Program-made: the position numbers and the translations under genes
Notes under the pieces: model-generated
The model's input: only the letters and a program-made list of their open reading frames with translations
Databases searched by the model: none
Told to the model about the DNA's origin: nothing
NCBI GenBank assembly: GCA_035760665.1
Contig: DASTSN010000061.1
Coordinates: forward strand, 1-49,308
Reading direction: 5' to 3'
Source: DASTSN01 sp035760665
GTDB lineage: Bacteria; Bacteroidota; Bacteroidia; Chitinophagales; Chitinophagaceae
DNA: 49,308 nt
In this document: one piece after another, positions 9,390 to 18,886 of the stretch
Layout: the number at the start of each line of letters is the position of its first letter
How positions within the stretch are numbered: the first letter of the stretch is position 1

Positions 9390-10706
9390 ATGGAGATTTT
9401 GCAGCAAATTTTATTTGTACTGCTGAGCGCCACCGCCATCATCCTGTTCAGCAAAAAAGTAAAACAGATCCGCCAAAACATATTGCTGGGCAGGGACGAA
9501 GCGATCAATGATCAGTCATCACGCCGCTGGAAAAATGTGCTGCTTCTTGCTTTTGGTCAAAAAAAAATGTTTCGCAACCCGCTGGTGGCAGTTTTGCACT
9601 TTTTTGTTTACGCGGGATTTATTATCATCAACATCGAAATACTGGAAATCGTTCTTGATGGTCTGCTGGGCAGGCATCGCCTTTTTGCACCCGCCCTTGG
9701 TGGATGGTATGCCGTACTGATTGGTTGTTTTGAAGTGCTGGCGGCACTGGTGATCATTGGCTGTATCATTTTCCTGCTGCGCAGGAATGCCATAAAAATT
9801 AAGCGGTTTATCAGCCACGATCTTGACGGCTGGCCGCGCAGCGATGCCAACTATATCCTGGTCACCGAAATCATATTAATGCTGCTCTTTCTGACCATGA
9901 ATACCGCCGACCAGGTATTGCAGTCTCGCGGCGCCGCACATTATCATGTTACCGGTGCATTCTGGATCAGCGGCCCCTTCACCGGTTTGTTGAGTGGTTT
10001 TTCCACCCCCGCCTTAATTGCCGTTGAACGCAGCTGCTGGTGGCTGCATATTGCCGGCGTATTTGCTTTCCTGAATTACCTGCCCTATTCCAAGCACCTG
10101 CATATCATCCTGGCCTTTCCCAACGCCTATTATGCGCGGCTGGCGCCGATGGGCCAAATGGACAATATGCCGTCCATTCAAAATGAAGTGTTGTATGCCA
10201 TGCAGCCGGAACTGGCAGCAACCGCCGCCGATACAGCAGCCCCTAAAAAATTCGGCGCCAAAGATGTCGCCGACCTGAGCTGGAAAAACCTGCTGGATGC
10301 TTACAGCTGCACAGAATGTGGACGCTGCTCCGCTGCCTGTCCCGCCAATCTTACCGGCAAAAAACTATCGCCCCGGAAAATTATGATGGATACCCGCGAC
10401 CGGGCTGAAGCCGTTGGCAAAAATATACGCACCAACGGAACTTTCCAGGATGATGGTAAATCGCTATTACACGATTATATAACGGTAGAGGAATTGCGTG
10501 CCTGCACCACCTGCCAGGCCTGTGTGCAGGAATGTCCTGTCAGCATCAGCCCGCTGGATATCATCCTGCAGCTGCGGCGCTACCTGGTGATGGAAGAAAG
10601 CAACGCCCCGCAGGAATGGAATGCCCTTTTCAGCAACGTGGAAAATAATTTTGCTCCCTGGAAGTTCAGCCCAGACGAACGCGACAAGTGGGCACAAGAA
10701 GTATAA
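9390..10706 (+). CDS. Membrane-anchored double 4Fe-4S ferredoxin-type protein
   Basis: 438 residues. The first roughly 260 form about five to six transmembrane helices like a nitrate-reductase-gamma/HdrE-type cytochrome b subunit. Several His residues suit haem (LHIAGVF, KHLHIILAF). Residues of about 305-400 carry two 4Fe-4S sites: CTECGRCSAACP and CTTCQACVQECP. Known: in many Bacteroidota this protein is followed by a CCG-domain (Fe-S)-binding protein of the HdrB/LutA type, and the pair is thought to pass electrons between quinones and a soluble partner. Here the next 270 bases contain no such partner and the next gene is a receptor on the opposite strand. Inferred: electron transfer at the cytoplasmic membrane. 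Confidence 0.88.
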   Translation: MEILQQILFVLLSATAIILFSKKVKQIRQNILLGRDEAINDQSSRRWKNVLLLAFGQKKMFRNPLVAVLHFFVYAGFIIINIEILEIVLDGLLGRHRLFAPALGGWYAVLIGCFEVLAALVIIGCIIFLLRRNAIKIKRFISHDLDGWPRSDANYILVTEIILMLLFLTMNTADQVLQSRGAAHYHVTGAFWISGPFTGLLSGFSTPALIAVERSCWWLHIAGVFAFLNYLPYSKHLHIILAFPNAYYARLAPMGQMDNMPSIQNEVLYAMQPELAATAADTAAPKKFGAKDVADLSWKNLLDAYSCTECGRCSAACPANLTGKKLSPRKIMMDTRDRAEAVGKNIRTNGTFQDDGKSLLHDYITVEELRACTTCQACVQECPVSISPLDIILQLRRYLVMEESNAPQEWNALFSNVENNFAPWKFSPDERDKWAQEV

Positions 10707-10979
10707 TAATTTAAAGGCTTATTGTTCTGCCAGCTGTTTCCCGGATGTGGTTTACGAATGTTGCTCCTGTCTATAGCCTGCTTTTACTTTTACAGCTGGA
10801 AAAAATAGCACAAATGTAAAGTTGCGTTTTTCGTAAATAACCTAGGCCTGCAATTCAACCCGGTATTGTGTGCAGATCCTGTAAAATAGTATTGATTACT
10901 GATAAAGGCTTCATGGTAAAAAAACTGCATCCGTATGAAGGAGTGAACGATTGCAGCAACACCATCAACAATAACCACC

Positions 10980-13256
10980 TTAAAAAAAGAAGGTAAAACT
11001 TACCCTTGCAAAAAAAGGCGTACCGGGTGTGAAGTGAATTTCTGAAACCGGCGCCGGCTCATTTTGCAGCCTGCTTTCTGTATCAAACTGCGTTTCTTTC
11101 CACTTCACATTCAACAAATTTTGAATTGCTAAGCCGGCTTCCCATTTCCTGCTGGTATAGTTTACAGCGGCATCGGTTACAAAATATCCTTTGGCCACCA
11201 CCGAATTATCCTCATTGGCAGGCCGGTCTGCCATATAGCGGTACCGTAAGCTGCCATTCCAGCCCTTTTCTTTGCGGTAGGTCAGCCCGCCAACACTGGT
11301 AAACCGTGGCGCCAGCGGTAAATAATTATTTCCCCTGGATTCCCCAATGGCTCTCGGATTTGCCACATTGATATCCACATCGGCATAAAGATTTTTCAGC
11401 AACTGGTAACGGGCCGATAAATCCAGGCCAATCCTTCTTGTTTTACCGCCCGGCTCCACAACACCTTCATCACCCACATACACAAATTCCTGGTCCAGCC
11501 ATAAATACCAGCCGGCGGCCTGGACAACCAGTTTTTTACCAATTTTAAAAAGACCGCCTAAATCAGAACCGTATGCCGGGGGCAATACCCGCCTGCCGCC
11601 TTCCTGCACCACCACCCTGGTATCATTGCTGTGAAAGCCCCTGCCATTATAAAAGTACAGTTGCACATGCTCATTCAGCCGGTAATTGAAATTAAGCTTG
11701 GGGCTGACAATTGCCGCATGCGCGGAAAGCTGATCTCCCTGTAATTTATTATCATACCAGTTCGAAAAATAATCCATCCTCACAGCACCTGTAATATCCA
11801 GCCTGTTGGTCAGGTAAAGCCGTTGCGACCAGTATGCTCCTGCATTGAATTCCCGGATATTCCCCAGCATCAGCTCGGCCGTATTAATAACCCGGTCCTT
11901 TGTTCGGGTCAGTTCAATATCATGCACCAGGTCATAGCGCAACTGCACACCTGCATCAGTGGTCGTTTTCCATTGCCCAGCATAAAACGTTCTAACGTAT
12001 GAGCCATTGTAGCCAATGATATCCCTTGCTTCTTTTTGCCTTATCTGGTCCCCGTTAACTGTATCTTCTTTAAAAAAGGTAAAGTTGGAATATAATTCAA
12101 ACGCATACCGGCTGTAATAGACCTGGTTGCGAACGGTAACCCCATCCGGCAGATTGGTTAGCAATTCAATATTTCCGTTATACCGGGAAGTGCGGCCGCC
12201 TTCCGTACTGTCTATTGCCCCGTAAAAGTCAATCATCCCGCTTTCTACAGCCCTGTCCGGGATTTGTCCCGATGCATTCCATTTGCTGGTAAAACCCGAG
12301 AGTGATGCTGTCAGTGTATTTTTTTCATTTAAGCTGCCGTGGTACTTCAGTAAGCCATTGAAACGGGTGAAATCCTGCGGATGATCAAAGTAGCCTTTAG
12401 TGTAGGAGGCTTCTACGGCTGCATACAAACTTTGTGTTCGCCGGGTACCTGTTACCGGCAGAAAATTCAGTCCTGCAATGGTGCGGAATGTATGAAACTG
12501 ACCTGCCTCCGTTTTGATAAAATTATCTGCTAAATAATCTTTTGTTTTAAATGCCACATAGCCCGCAGTGGTAAAATTCCCTTTGTCGGCAAAATAAGGC
12601 CCTTTGTTGAAACTCACTTTTTCAATCAGTTCCGGGATAATAAAATGAAGATCGGCATACCCCTGGCCATGTGCATGGCTAACCATGTTTACAGGTATCC
12701 CGTCAGCGGAAATATTGATATCGGTGCCATGGTCAAGATCGAACCCCCGCAGGAAAAGCTGCTCGGCTTTGCCACCGCCCGCATGCTGGCCGATAAACAA
12801 TCCCGGAACCAGGCGAAGCACTTCCTGGGAATTATTGATTGGCCTGAGATGAATATCAAGATCGCTGATGGTTTTAAAAATCCGGTTGCCCGAGGTTGCG
12901 CTCACTTTTACTTCCTGCAAGGTGGAGATCCTTGCCGTAAGCCCAATCGTAACGGCGTGGCCGGTTTTGGGCAGGGTCCTGAGATCAAGCAGCATGGGTT
13001 CAAAGCCAATGCACGAAACCGATAATCGCATGACTGTATCCGGCATTAACTGCAGGTTTACAAAACCATTTTCATCCGAGAGTGCAGAAAATGTGCCGCC
13101 CACATTTTGTATGAACGCATCCTGGACAGGCACTTTTGTTGCTTTATTGACAATGTATAAACCAGGAATCCCCGTTTGCGCCTGTAAAGAAAAAGCAGGC
13201 AGCAATAGCAGCAGTAAATACTTCATGCGCAGTATCATCCGGTAATGTTTCTTCAC
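10980..13256 (-). CDS. TonB-dependent outer-membrane receptor
   Basis: 758 residues, starting at 13256 or at the downstream Met at 13226; both give a signal peptide ending LLPAFSLQAQ. Residues of about 28-110 are a carboxypeptidase-regulatory-like beta-sandwich (GLYIVNKATKVPVQDAFIQNV) as found on Bacteroidota receptors. Residues of about 115-240 are the plug (EVLRLVPGLFIGQH, LFLRGFDLDHGTDI, SADGIPVNMVSHAHGQGYADL, VSFNKGPYFADKGNF). The rest is a 22-strand-type barrel ending in an aromatic C-terminal strand (FARVSFTFFF). No SusD partner is adjacent, so this is not a typical glycan-uptake pair. His-rich plug loops (SHAHGQGYADLH) hint at a metal or small cofactor as substrate, but this is only a guess. 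Confidence 0.93.
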   Translation of the reverse strand: MKKHYRMILRMKYLLLLLLPAFSLQAQTGIPGLYIVNKATKVPVQDAFIQNVGGTFSALSDENGFVNLQLMPDTVMRLSVSCIGFEPMLLDLRTLPKTGHAVTIGLTARISTLQEVKVSATSGNRIFKTISDLDIHLRPINNSQEVLRLVPGLFIGQHAGGGKAEQLFLRGFDLDHGTDINISADGIPVNMVSHAHGQGYADLHFIIPELIEKVSFNKGPYFADKGNFTTAGYVAFKTKDYLADNFIKTEAGQFHTFRTIAGLNFLPVTGTRRTQSLYAAVEASYTKGYFDHPQDFTRFNGLLKYHGSLNEKNTLTASLSGFTSKWNASGQIPDRAVESGMIDFYGAIDSTEGGRTSRYNGNIELLTNLPDGVTVRNQVYYSRYAFELYSNFTFFKEDTVNGDQIRQKEARDIIGYNGSYVRTFYAGQWKTTTDAGVQLRYDLVHDIELTRTKDRVINTAELMLGNIREFNAGAYWSQRLYLTNRLDITGAVRMDYFSNWYDNKLQGDQLSAHAAIVSPKLNFNYRLNEHVQLYFYNGRGFHSNDTRVVVQEGGRRVLPPAYGSDLGGLFKIGKKLVVQAAGWYLWLDQEFVYVGDEGVVEPGGKTRRIGLDLSARYQLLKNLYADVDINVANPRAIGESRGNNYLPLAPRFTSVGGLTYRKEKGWNGSLRYRYMADRPANEDNSVVAKGYFVTDAAVNYTSRKWEAGLAIQNLLNVKWKETQFDTESRLQNEPAPVSEIHFTPGTPFFARVSFTFFF

Positions 13257-13479
13257 AGCCTGCGAATATACATAACTAATGCAGAGAAATGGTCTTGCAA
13301 ACAGTTTACAACCTGTGTAGCAACTTCAAAAAAATATCCTGCCAACACGAGGTATTGGCAAAAATTTTATTCTCCTTTCCGGCAGCATTTGCCAGGTCAT
13401 CTCCCGGCAAGAACTGCTGGCGCCTGCAAGGCGCCGGTTGTACAATCATTGATTTTTCAACGGCACAGGCTGGTAGCCG

Positions 13480-16400
13480 TTACAGGGGTATGTGCACCTG
13501 CACCTCGCAACCGTAGCCCGGTGAGGAAATGATGCTTACCTGTCCATTCAGCATGGTGGCGCGCCGGCGAATATTCACGAGCCCAATCCCTTCTTTTTTC
13601 ACACTGGTATCAAAGCCACTTCCATCATCGCGGATGATGAGGACAATGCTTTCTCCCTCATTTTTCAAACTGATAAACACGTGGCGGGCCTGCGCATGCT
13701 TTAGAATATTACTGAACTGTTCCTGCAAGATGCGGTACAGCGCCAGTTGCACGGCTGTGCTCACGGGTACTGATATCTCCTCCAGCTGAAGGGTAACCTT
13801 TACCTGCCCGGCCAGGTTAAGATTGCTCACAAGGTCCTGCACCTTTTCCGACAGGGGTACAGTGGCATCCACCGAAGGCGCCAGCTGGTGAGACAGGCGG
13901 CGCAGTTCGTCAATAGCCTCCCGTATGTAAGCTTTCAGGTGATCAATGGTGGTAACCACCATCGTGGTATCGGTGATGTGTGTTTTTACATAATCCAGGT
14001 GCAGCAGGGAGGCGGCCAGCAACTGCTTCACATTATCGTGCAGTTCCATGCCGATTTGTATCCGTTCATTTTCCTGTGCCTCGGTAACGGCTTTACTGAT
14101 GCGCTTTTCCTCCTCCAGCTGGTCGGTGATATCGATAACAGTGCCGATAATGGCCGGCCGTTGCTGATAGTGAATGGAAGAGGCAATAATATCTATATAA
14201 AGAATCGCCCCGTCGCTGCGGATAGCCCTGACTACATTCTGCGATTTTGCGCCCTTTCTCTTAATCCGGACAAAGTCATTTCTTTTTAAACTTTCAAGAT
14301 CGGTTTCGTGGATCAGGTTTTCCAGCCGCATCGAAGGCACAAGTTTTTCCCGGGTATAGCCAAAGATTTTTTCAAAACCGGGATTGACATAGCTCAGCTT
14401 ACCATCCTGCAGAATAAAGACCCCCACAAAACTCTGCTCCACCAGGCTCCTGAATTTACCTTCACTCTCCTGCAATTCGTTGGTTGCCGCCCGGTGCATA
14501 GCGGCTATGCGGATTTTATCCAGTGCATACGCAATGTTATCAGTTACTTCCTGCAGCAGCTTGATTTCCGATTCATTAAAAAAATTAGACTCCGGCATAT
14601 ACAGCGTGTACACCCCATAAACCCGGCCATTGACGACTATAGGTATGGACATGGACGACCGGTAGTCCCTTTTCAGCGCTTCTGTCCGCCAGGGCAGCAT
14701 GACGGGGTCGTTGGCCACATCATTACAGTAGTACAGTTTACCGGTACGTAAAGCCCTGCCCGTGGGGCCCATGCCTTCGGGAACAGTTCCTTTTGCCGAT
14801 ATCCTTACTTGCTGCAGGTAGCCATCTTCGTACCCGGCAGATGCCACCGGAATCACTTCTTTCTCCTGCTCCCGATACAGGCCTATCCAGGCCATCCGGA
14901 ACTTACCATGCTCCACGGCTATGCGGCAGGCTTCCCGGTGGATGGCCTCACTGTTATCCAGCTTCAAAACAGATTCATTGATCTCGCTGATAAACTTATA
15001 CAGCCTGTTGAGTTTCGTTACTTCCTGTTCGGCTTGTTTTCGTTTGGAAATATCCCGTAAAAAAGCCGTAAAGGTTGTTTTCCCGTTTTGAATAATGGGT
15101 ATGACCGTTAACTCCGCAATAAACTCCCTGCCCTGCCGGTCCACCGCCGTCACCTCTATGAGTTTATGCAGGATGGGCCCCTCGCCTGTCTGGTGGTAAT
15201 GGGCCATGCCTTTTGAATGGCGTTCGTGGTATTGTCGGGGAATAATTGTATCCGTTAGCCTTTTCCCGGTTATTTCCTTCTCTGTCCAGCCAAACAACTT
15301 TTCTGCCTGCGGGTTCCAGGAAATGATTATGCCGTTTTCATCCGAGCTGACAATGGCATCCAGGGCCGAGTTCACTAAGATGCGCTTACGCTCTTCACTG
15401 TCGATCAGTTCCGCATCGGCTTTTTTCCGCTCGGTAATATCCAGCACCGTACCAATAATGGCAGGCTGCCCCCGGTAGATGGTGGAGGAGCCATAAGCTT
15501 CCACAAATATCTGCTGCCCGTCTTTTCTTTGTCCGATTGCCTCGTAATGCTGCGATTGCTCTTCCCCGCTGATGCGCTGCCTGATTTTTTCAAGGGCTTT
15601 TGGCCTGTCCTGCTCATGCACCACCATTTCAGCAGATATTGTGTTAATCAATTCCTCCTGTTTATAGCCGTATATTTCTGCAAAGCGCGGGTTGACATAG
15701 GCAAACTTTCCATTTTGCACAATATATACTCCCACGAGTGATTTTTCCACCAGGTCGCGGAACATCTGCTCCGATTCCCGTTTTTCCGTTACATCTTCCA
15801 GCTGCACCACGAAGAATAGAGGTTTCCGCTCGCTACCCCGCACCACGGATACATTCAGGTTCACCCATATAACGGCCCCGTTTTTATGCACATAGCGCTT
15901 TTGCGTTTTCCGGCTCTCTTTCTGCCCTTTAAATACCTGCTGCATAAACTCCACATCCCTTGCCAGGTCTTCGGGATAGGTCATTTCCTGGAAGCCTTTG
16001 GCCAGCATTTCCTGCTCGCTGTACCCGAGCAGCCGGCAGATAGCGGGATTTACCCGCAGCCAGCGGCCTTCGGGAGACACCAGGCCCATACCGATAGCCG
16101 AATATTCAAAGGCGCTGCGCAGGGTCGATTCACTTAAGGTAATTTGCTTTTGCACTTTGCGCAGCTCCGTAATGTCGCGGGCAATCGTCATGACGCGGTC
16201 GTCTGCAATGGTTTTTACATTGGCTTCCACGTGCACCGTTTCCCCGTTTTGTTTCAGCAACTCTTTTTCGCGGATCACCTGGTTATTGGTTTTTACCAGT
16301 TCAACGGTTTCCGGCTTGCCGGTAATTATAGATTCTTTAATTAAATCACTGACGTTCTTTTTCAGCAGCTCTTCTTTGGTATAGCCCAGCAGCTGGCACA

Positions 16401-16524
16401 GGTTGTTATTCACCTCCACAATCCGGCCGCTGTAATCTGCCACCCAGATGGCATCGGAGGCCTGTTCAAAAAACGAAAAATATTTTTCTTCGCTCTTCCG
16501 TAGTTCGGTGGTTTTTTCCTGCAC
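13480..16524 (-). CDS. PAS/GAF multi-sensor histidine kinase (C-terminal part of a split gene)
   Basis: 1014 residues from a GTG at 16524. Domains in order: PAS (about 8-120), PAS (123-248), PAS (249-367), PAS (368-498), GAF (500-668), PAS (675-800), then a HisKA_3 dimerisation domain with the phosphoacceptor His in MELHDNVKQLL, and a HATPase with DDGSGFD and GIGLVNIRRRA. This is the NarX/DesK-type cytoplasmic catalytic core. The same frame continues upstream for 12 codons to a TGA and then, without a shift, into the CHASE sensor at 16561-17382. The two were evidently one 1300-residue protein. The fragment could still be translated from the GTG as a soluble kinase (inference). No response regulator is adjacent; HisKA_3 kinases usually phosphorylate NarL/LuxR-type regulators. 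Confidence 0.9.
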   Translation of the reverse strand: MQEKTTELRKSEEKYFSFFEQASDAIWVADYSGRIVEVNNNLCQLLGYTKEELLKKNVSDLIKESIITGKPETVELVKTNNQVIREKELLKQNGETVHVEANVKTIADDRVMTIARDITELRKVQKQITLSESTLRSAFEYSAIGMGLVSPEGRWLRVNPAICRLLGYSEQEMLAKGFQEMTYPEDLARDVEFMQQVFKGQKESRKTQKRYVHKNGAVIWVNLNVSVVRGSERKPLFFVVQLEDVTEKRESEQMFRDLVEKSLVGVYIVQNGKFAYVNPRFAEIYGYKQEELINTISAEMVVHEQDRPKALEKIRQRISGEEQSQHYEAIGQRKDGQQIFVEAYGSSTIYRGQPAIIGTVLDITERKKADAELIDSEERKRILVNSALDAIVSSDENGIIISWNPQAEKLFGWTEKEITGKRLTDTIIPRQYHERHSKGMAHYHQTGEGPILHKLIEVTAVDRQGREFIAELTVIPIIQNGKTTFTAFLRDISKRKQAEQEVTKLNRLYKFISEINESVLKLDNSEAIHREACRIAVEHGKFRMAWIGLYREQEKEVIPVASAGYEDGYLQQVRISAKGTVPEGMGPTGRALRTGKLYYCNDVANDPVMLPWRTEALKRDYRSSMSIPIVVNGRVYGVYTLYMPESNFFNESEIKLLQEVTDNIAYALDKIRIAAMHRAATNELQESEGKFRSLVEQSFVGVFILQDGKLSYVNPGFEKIFGYTREKLVPSMRLENLIHETDLESLKRNDFVRIKRKGAKSQNVVRAIRSDGAILYIDIIASSIHYQQRPAIIGTVIDITDQLEEEKRISKAVTEAQENERIQIGMELHDNVKQLLAASLLHLDYVKTHITDTTMVVTTIDHLKAYIREAIDELRRLSHQLAPSVDATVPLSEKVQDLVSNLNLAGQVKVTLQLEEISVPVSTAVQLALYRILQEQFSNILKHAQARHVFISLKNEGESIVLIIRDDGSGFDTSVKKEGIGLVNIRRRATMLNGQVSIISSPGYGCEVQVHIPL

Positions 16525-16560
16525 CAGCGTTTTCAGCGTTTCGGGCTGGCGGGTAATGTA

Positions 16561-17382
16561 TCAGGCCAGCAGGCCACCGGAGGCCGATAACAATACGCCT
16601 AATATAATAATGGGTAGCAGCGTAACCGGCCACCTGCTATCTGCCGACCGCACATAAATTATCCAGTTGCCTTTGGACACCTTGGTTGATACCACCTGCT
16701 GCCCTTGCTGGAAAAATTCTGCATGCGGCAGAAAAAAGACTTCCTTGCCTGTATTGGGATCTATTTTTGATAACTGGTAAATGAAGCCGGGATTGTGGGC
16801 ACTGTCTATCTCGGCGGCCTTGATGAAGGTGGACAGTTTAATAATCACCGCCGCAAAGCCCCAAAACTTCCCCTGCTCTGTTATAGGCAGCCGGCCCACC
16901 ACAGCCGGGTAGCCCTGCCGCAGTTGAATGGGGCCTGCAAAAAACAGTTCGTTATCATTGATGGCCCTGATGGCTTCTTTATTGCGCAGCGTATCTTCCA
17001 GGATGTTATAGCCAAGCGCCTGCTCGTTGCCCTGCAGCGGGTATATTTTAGTAATCACACCGGCCCTGACCAATTCCAGGCCATCTATATACTTGTTGCT
17101 TTCCAGTATGCTTTTGGCAACGGTATCAAAATCTCTTTCCCCATTGTAGCGGGTGACCAGCAGGCTGAGTGTTTTGGTGGCCGATAAACTGTGATTGAGC
17201 GCTGTTTGCAGTTTTTCCTTTACGTCCTGCGCCTCCCTGTTTAATTCTTTTGTTTGTTCCGCTTTTTGTATAAGATAGCGCTGGTAGGCAAATTGTGCCG
17301 TTATTAACAGCAATACGAGGGCAATGCTGCAGCCAATGATGACCGGCTTTTTGAAAAACGAAAAGAACGGATTTGTCTTCAT
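16561..17382 (-). pseudogene. CHASE sensor domain, N-terminal part of the split kinase
   Basis: 273 residues: a transmembrane helix (about 14-30), an extracytoplasmic CHASE domain (about 55-230: NKYIDGLELVRAGVITKIYP, GNEQALGYNILED, FFAGPIQLRQGYPAVVGR), a second transmembrane helix (about 252-270), then TGA. Known: CHASE domains bind small extracellular ligands and sit at the N-terminus of kinases and cyclases, never as a stand-alone ending just after the second membrane helix. The residues after the TGA (YITRQPETLKTLVQEKT) read as the normal juxtamembrane linker into the first PAS domain. A single TGG (Trp) to TGA change explains the break. As it stands the product would be a sensor with no output. 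Confidence 0.8.
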
Positions 17383-17731
17383 AGGGATTTACGCATCAGG
17401 GATGTTTCCTTTTACAAACCATTGGATAATACCGCACGAAATAAAGGGAAAACAGGCAAATAGGAGGGTATTTTTTCCCCTGCTGGTAGTATTGTGTGCT
17501 GGATGTAAGTCAAGACTGCAATATTGCATATCCGTTTTGTGTCTTATACAATTTACTATTATTCCTGTTCCTGTTAAAATTTTTTTTAATACTTATTGCA
17601 ACTGATTTTCAAGAAAAAACAAAGGGTTTTTGTTCATGGTATTTCCCGGCTTTTGCCGGAAAGATTCTACAAAGCTGCGGTTTCCTTTCCTGTCTTTTTT
17701 CCCTTCTTTTCTCCCTCCTTTCTTTTGCTTT
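17383..17731. other. Non-coding stretch upstream of the split kinase
   Basis: No supportable gene. The right part (about 17,690-17,731) is a pyrimidine-rich tract (runs of TCCCTCC and TTTCTTTT) that partly duplicates the first 20 bases of the adjacent dispersed repeat. The promoter of the kinase should lie here on the minus strand, but no clear TAnnTTTG was found. Confidence 0.6.
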
Positions 17732-17949
17732 TTCTCCCTCCTTTCTTTTGTTTCTCCAAAAGAAAGGAGCAAAGAAAAGGAGCCCGAAATCGATGTACGC
17801 TCGATTTCGGAAGCCTTGATGTGGCTGTTGTGCTACTGTAGTGAAATGCTTTGGGAATGCTACTGATCGGCAGAATCGTTTTTAGTATTTATGTATGCTT
17901 ATGTTTTCTATTGGCCTTGAAAAGGTTTCGTCGCAAAGCAAGGCAAGCG
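17732..17949 (+). repeat. Dispersed intergenic repeat, copy A (right half missing)
   Basis: Same first 68 or so bases as copies B and C. It begins with a hairpin (CCTTTCTTTTG with CAAAAGAAAGG), followed by a second hairpin (CCGAAATCGA at about 17,783 with TCGATTTCGG), then the middle segment ending at GCAAAGCAAGGCAAGCG. There it stops and copy B begins at once, so A is a 3'-truncated unit in direct tandem with B. Confidence 0.85.
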
Positions 17950-17950
17950 A

Positions 17951-18313
17951 TTCTCCCTCCTTTCTTTTGTTTCTCCAAAAGAAAGGAGCAAAGAAAAGGA
18001 GCCCGAAATCGATGTACGGCCGATTTCGGAGCGCCTTGATTAAGCTGTTGTGCTACTGTAGTGAATAACTGCAGTAATCCTGCTCAACTGCAGAATCGTT
18101 TTTTAATCTTAATTATACGGATGTCTTTCTAACGGCCTTGAAAAGGTTTTGTGGCAAAACAAGGTGAGCGGAGTGATTAGCGAAAATGCTGTTTGAGGAG
18201 CGTAGCGACGAGTTCATTTTCGCCACGCAGCGAGCCGTAGTCTTTGCAGTAACCTTTTCACAGCCTTGAATTTTCTTTTGTTTCTTTTCTTTGTTTCAAG
18301 ACAAAGAAAAGAA
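17951..18313 (+). repeat. Dispersed intergenic repeat, copy B (complete)
   Basis: About 363 bp, matched nearly base for base by copy C at 27,006-27,368 in the same orientation. Structure: a pyrimidine-rich 11-bp hairpin; a CCGAAATCG/CGATTTCGG hairpin; a variable middle; GCCTTGAA (18,135); an inverted pair GCGAAAATG (18,180-18,188) and CATTTTCGC (18,215-18,223); a second GCCTTGAA (18,263); and a terminal hairpin CTTTTCTTTG/CAAAGAAAAG. The short reading frames across it (FCFSKRKEQRKGARNR) exist only because of the repeat. No transposase or direct target duplication is visible. Confidence 0.88.
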
Positions 18314-18466
18314 TGAAAAAAACGATGCTTCAGGCCTGCCTCCGTATGATTTTACTGGAAACCAGCTGTTTATAAATTAAAAAATTGCCGATTTGTGTAA
18401 CGGCGCTCGCAAAACCTGGAAAAAACCAGGGATTTTGTCACAAAAATTGTGGATTGTAAAACAATA

Positions 18467-18886
18467 GATGGCCATCTTAAGACACAAGATGACCATTTTA
18501 AAACACTAGATGACCATCTTAAAACACAAAATGACTGTCTTAAGACACAAGATGACCATCTTAAGACACAAGATGGCCATTTTAAAACACAAGATGGCCA
18601 TTTTAAAACACAAGATGACCATCTTAAGACACAAGATGGCCATTTTAAAACACAAGATGGCCATCTTAAGACACAAGATGGCCATTTTAAAACACAAGAT
18701 GACCATCTTAAGACACAAGATGACCATCTTAAGACGCAAGATGGCCGTCTTAAGACACAAGATGACCGTCTTAAGACACAAGATGGCCGTCTTAAGACAC
18801 AAGATGACCATCTTAAAACACAAGATGGCCGTCTTAAAACACAAGATCGCCGTCTTAAGACACAAGATGACCATCTTAAAACACAA
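18467..18886. repeat. 21-bp tandem array, 20 units, palindromic
   Basis: Exactly 20 units of 21 bp, preceded by a degenerate 15-base half unit at 18,452. A typical unit reads GATGGCCATCTTAAGACACAA. It contains the 12-bp palindrome AGATGGCCATCT (14 bp with the neighbouring bases) and the palindrome CTTAAG, replaced in some units by TTTAAA. Variation is almost all transitions: GGCC/GACC, CAT/CGT, CTTAAG/TTTAAA/CTTAAA. Twenty-one bp is two helical turns, so repeated sites would lie on one face of the DNA. There are no spacers, so this is not a CRISPR array. Confidence 0.97.

Noticed and set aside
16561..16563. Recoding of TGA as Trp in this organism
   Set aside because: Several well-supported genes in the window end with TGA at the expected length (for example 22,223 and 23,981).
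17496..18039. Several small reading frames across the dispersed repeats (also 26,868-27,228), encoding FCFSKRKEQRKGARNR-like peptides
   Set aside because: They are identical only because the DNA repeat is; they shift frame between copies and have no start context or domain.
18467..18886. CRISPR array
   Set aside because: Units are contiguous with no spacers and no cas genes are present.
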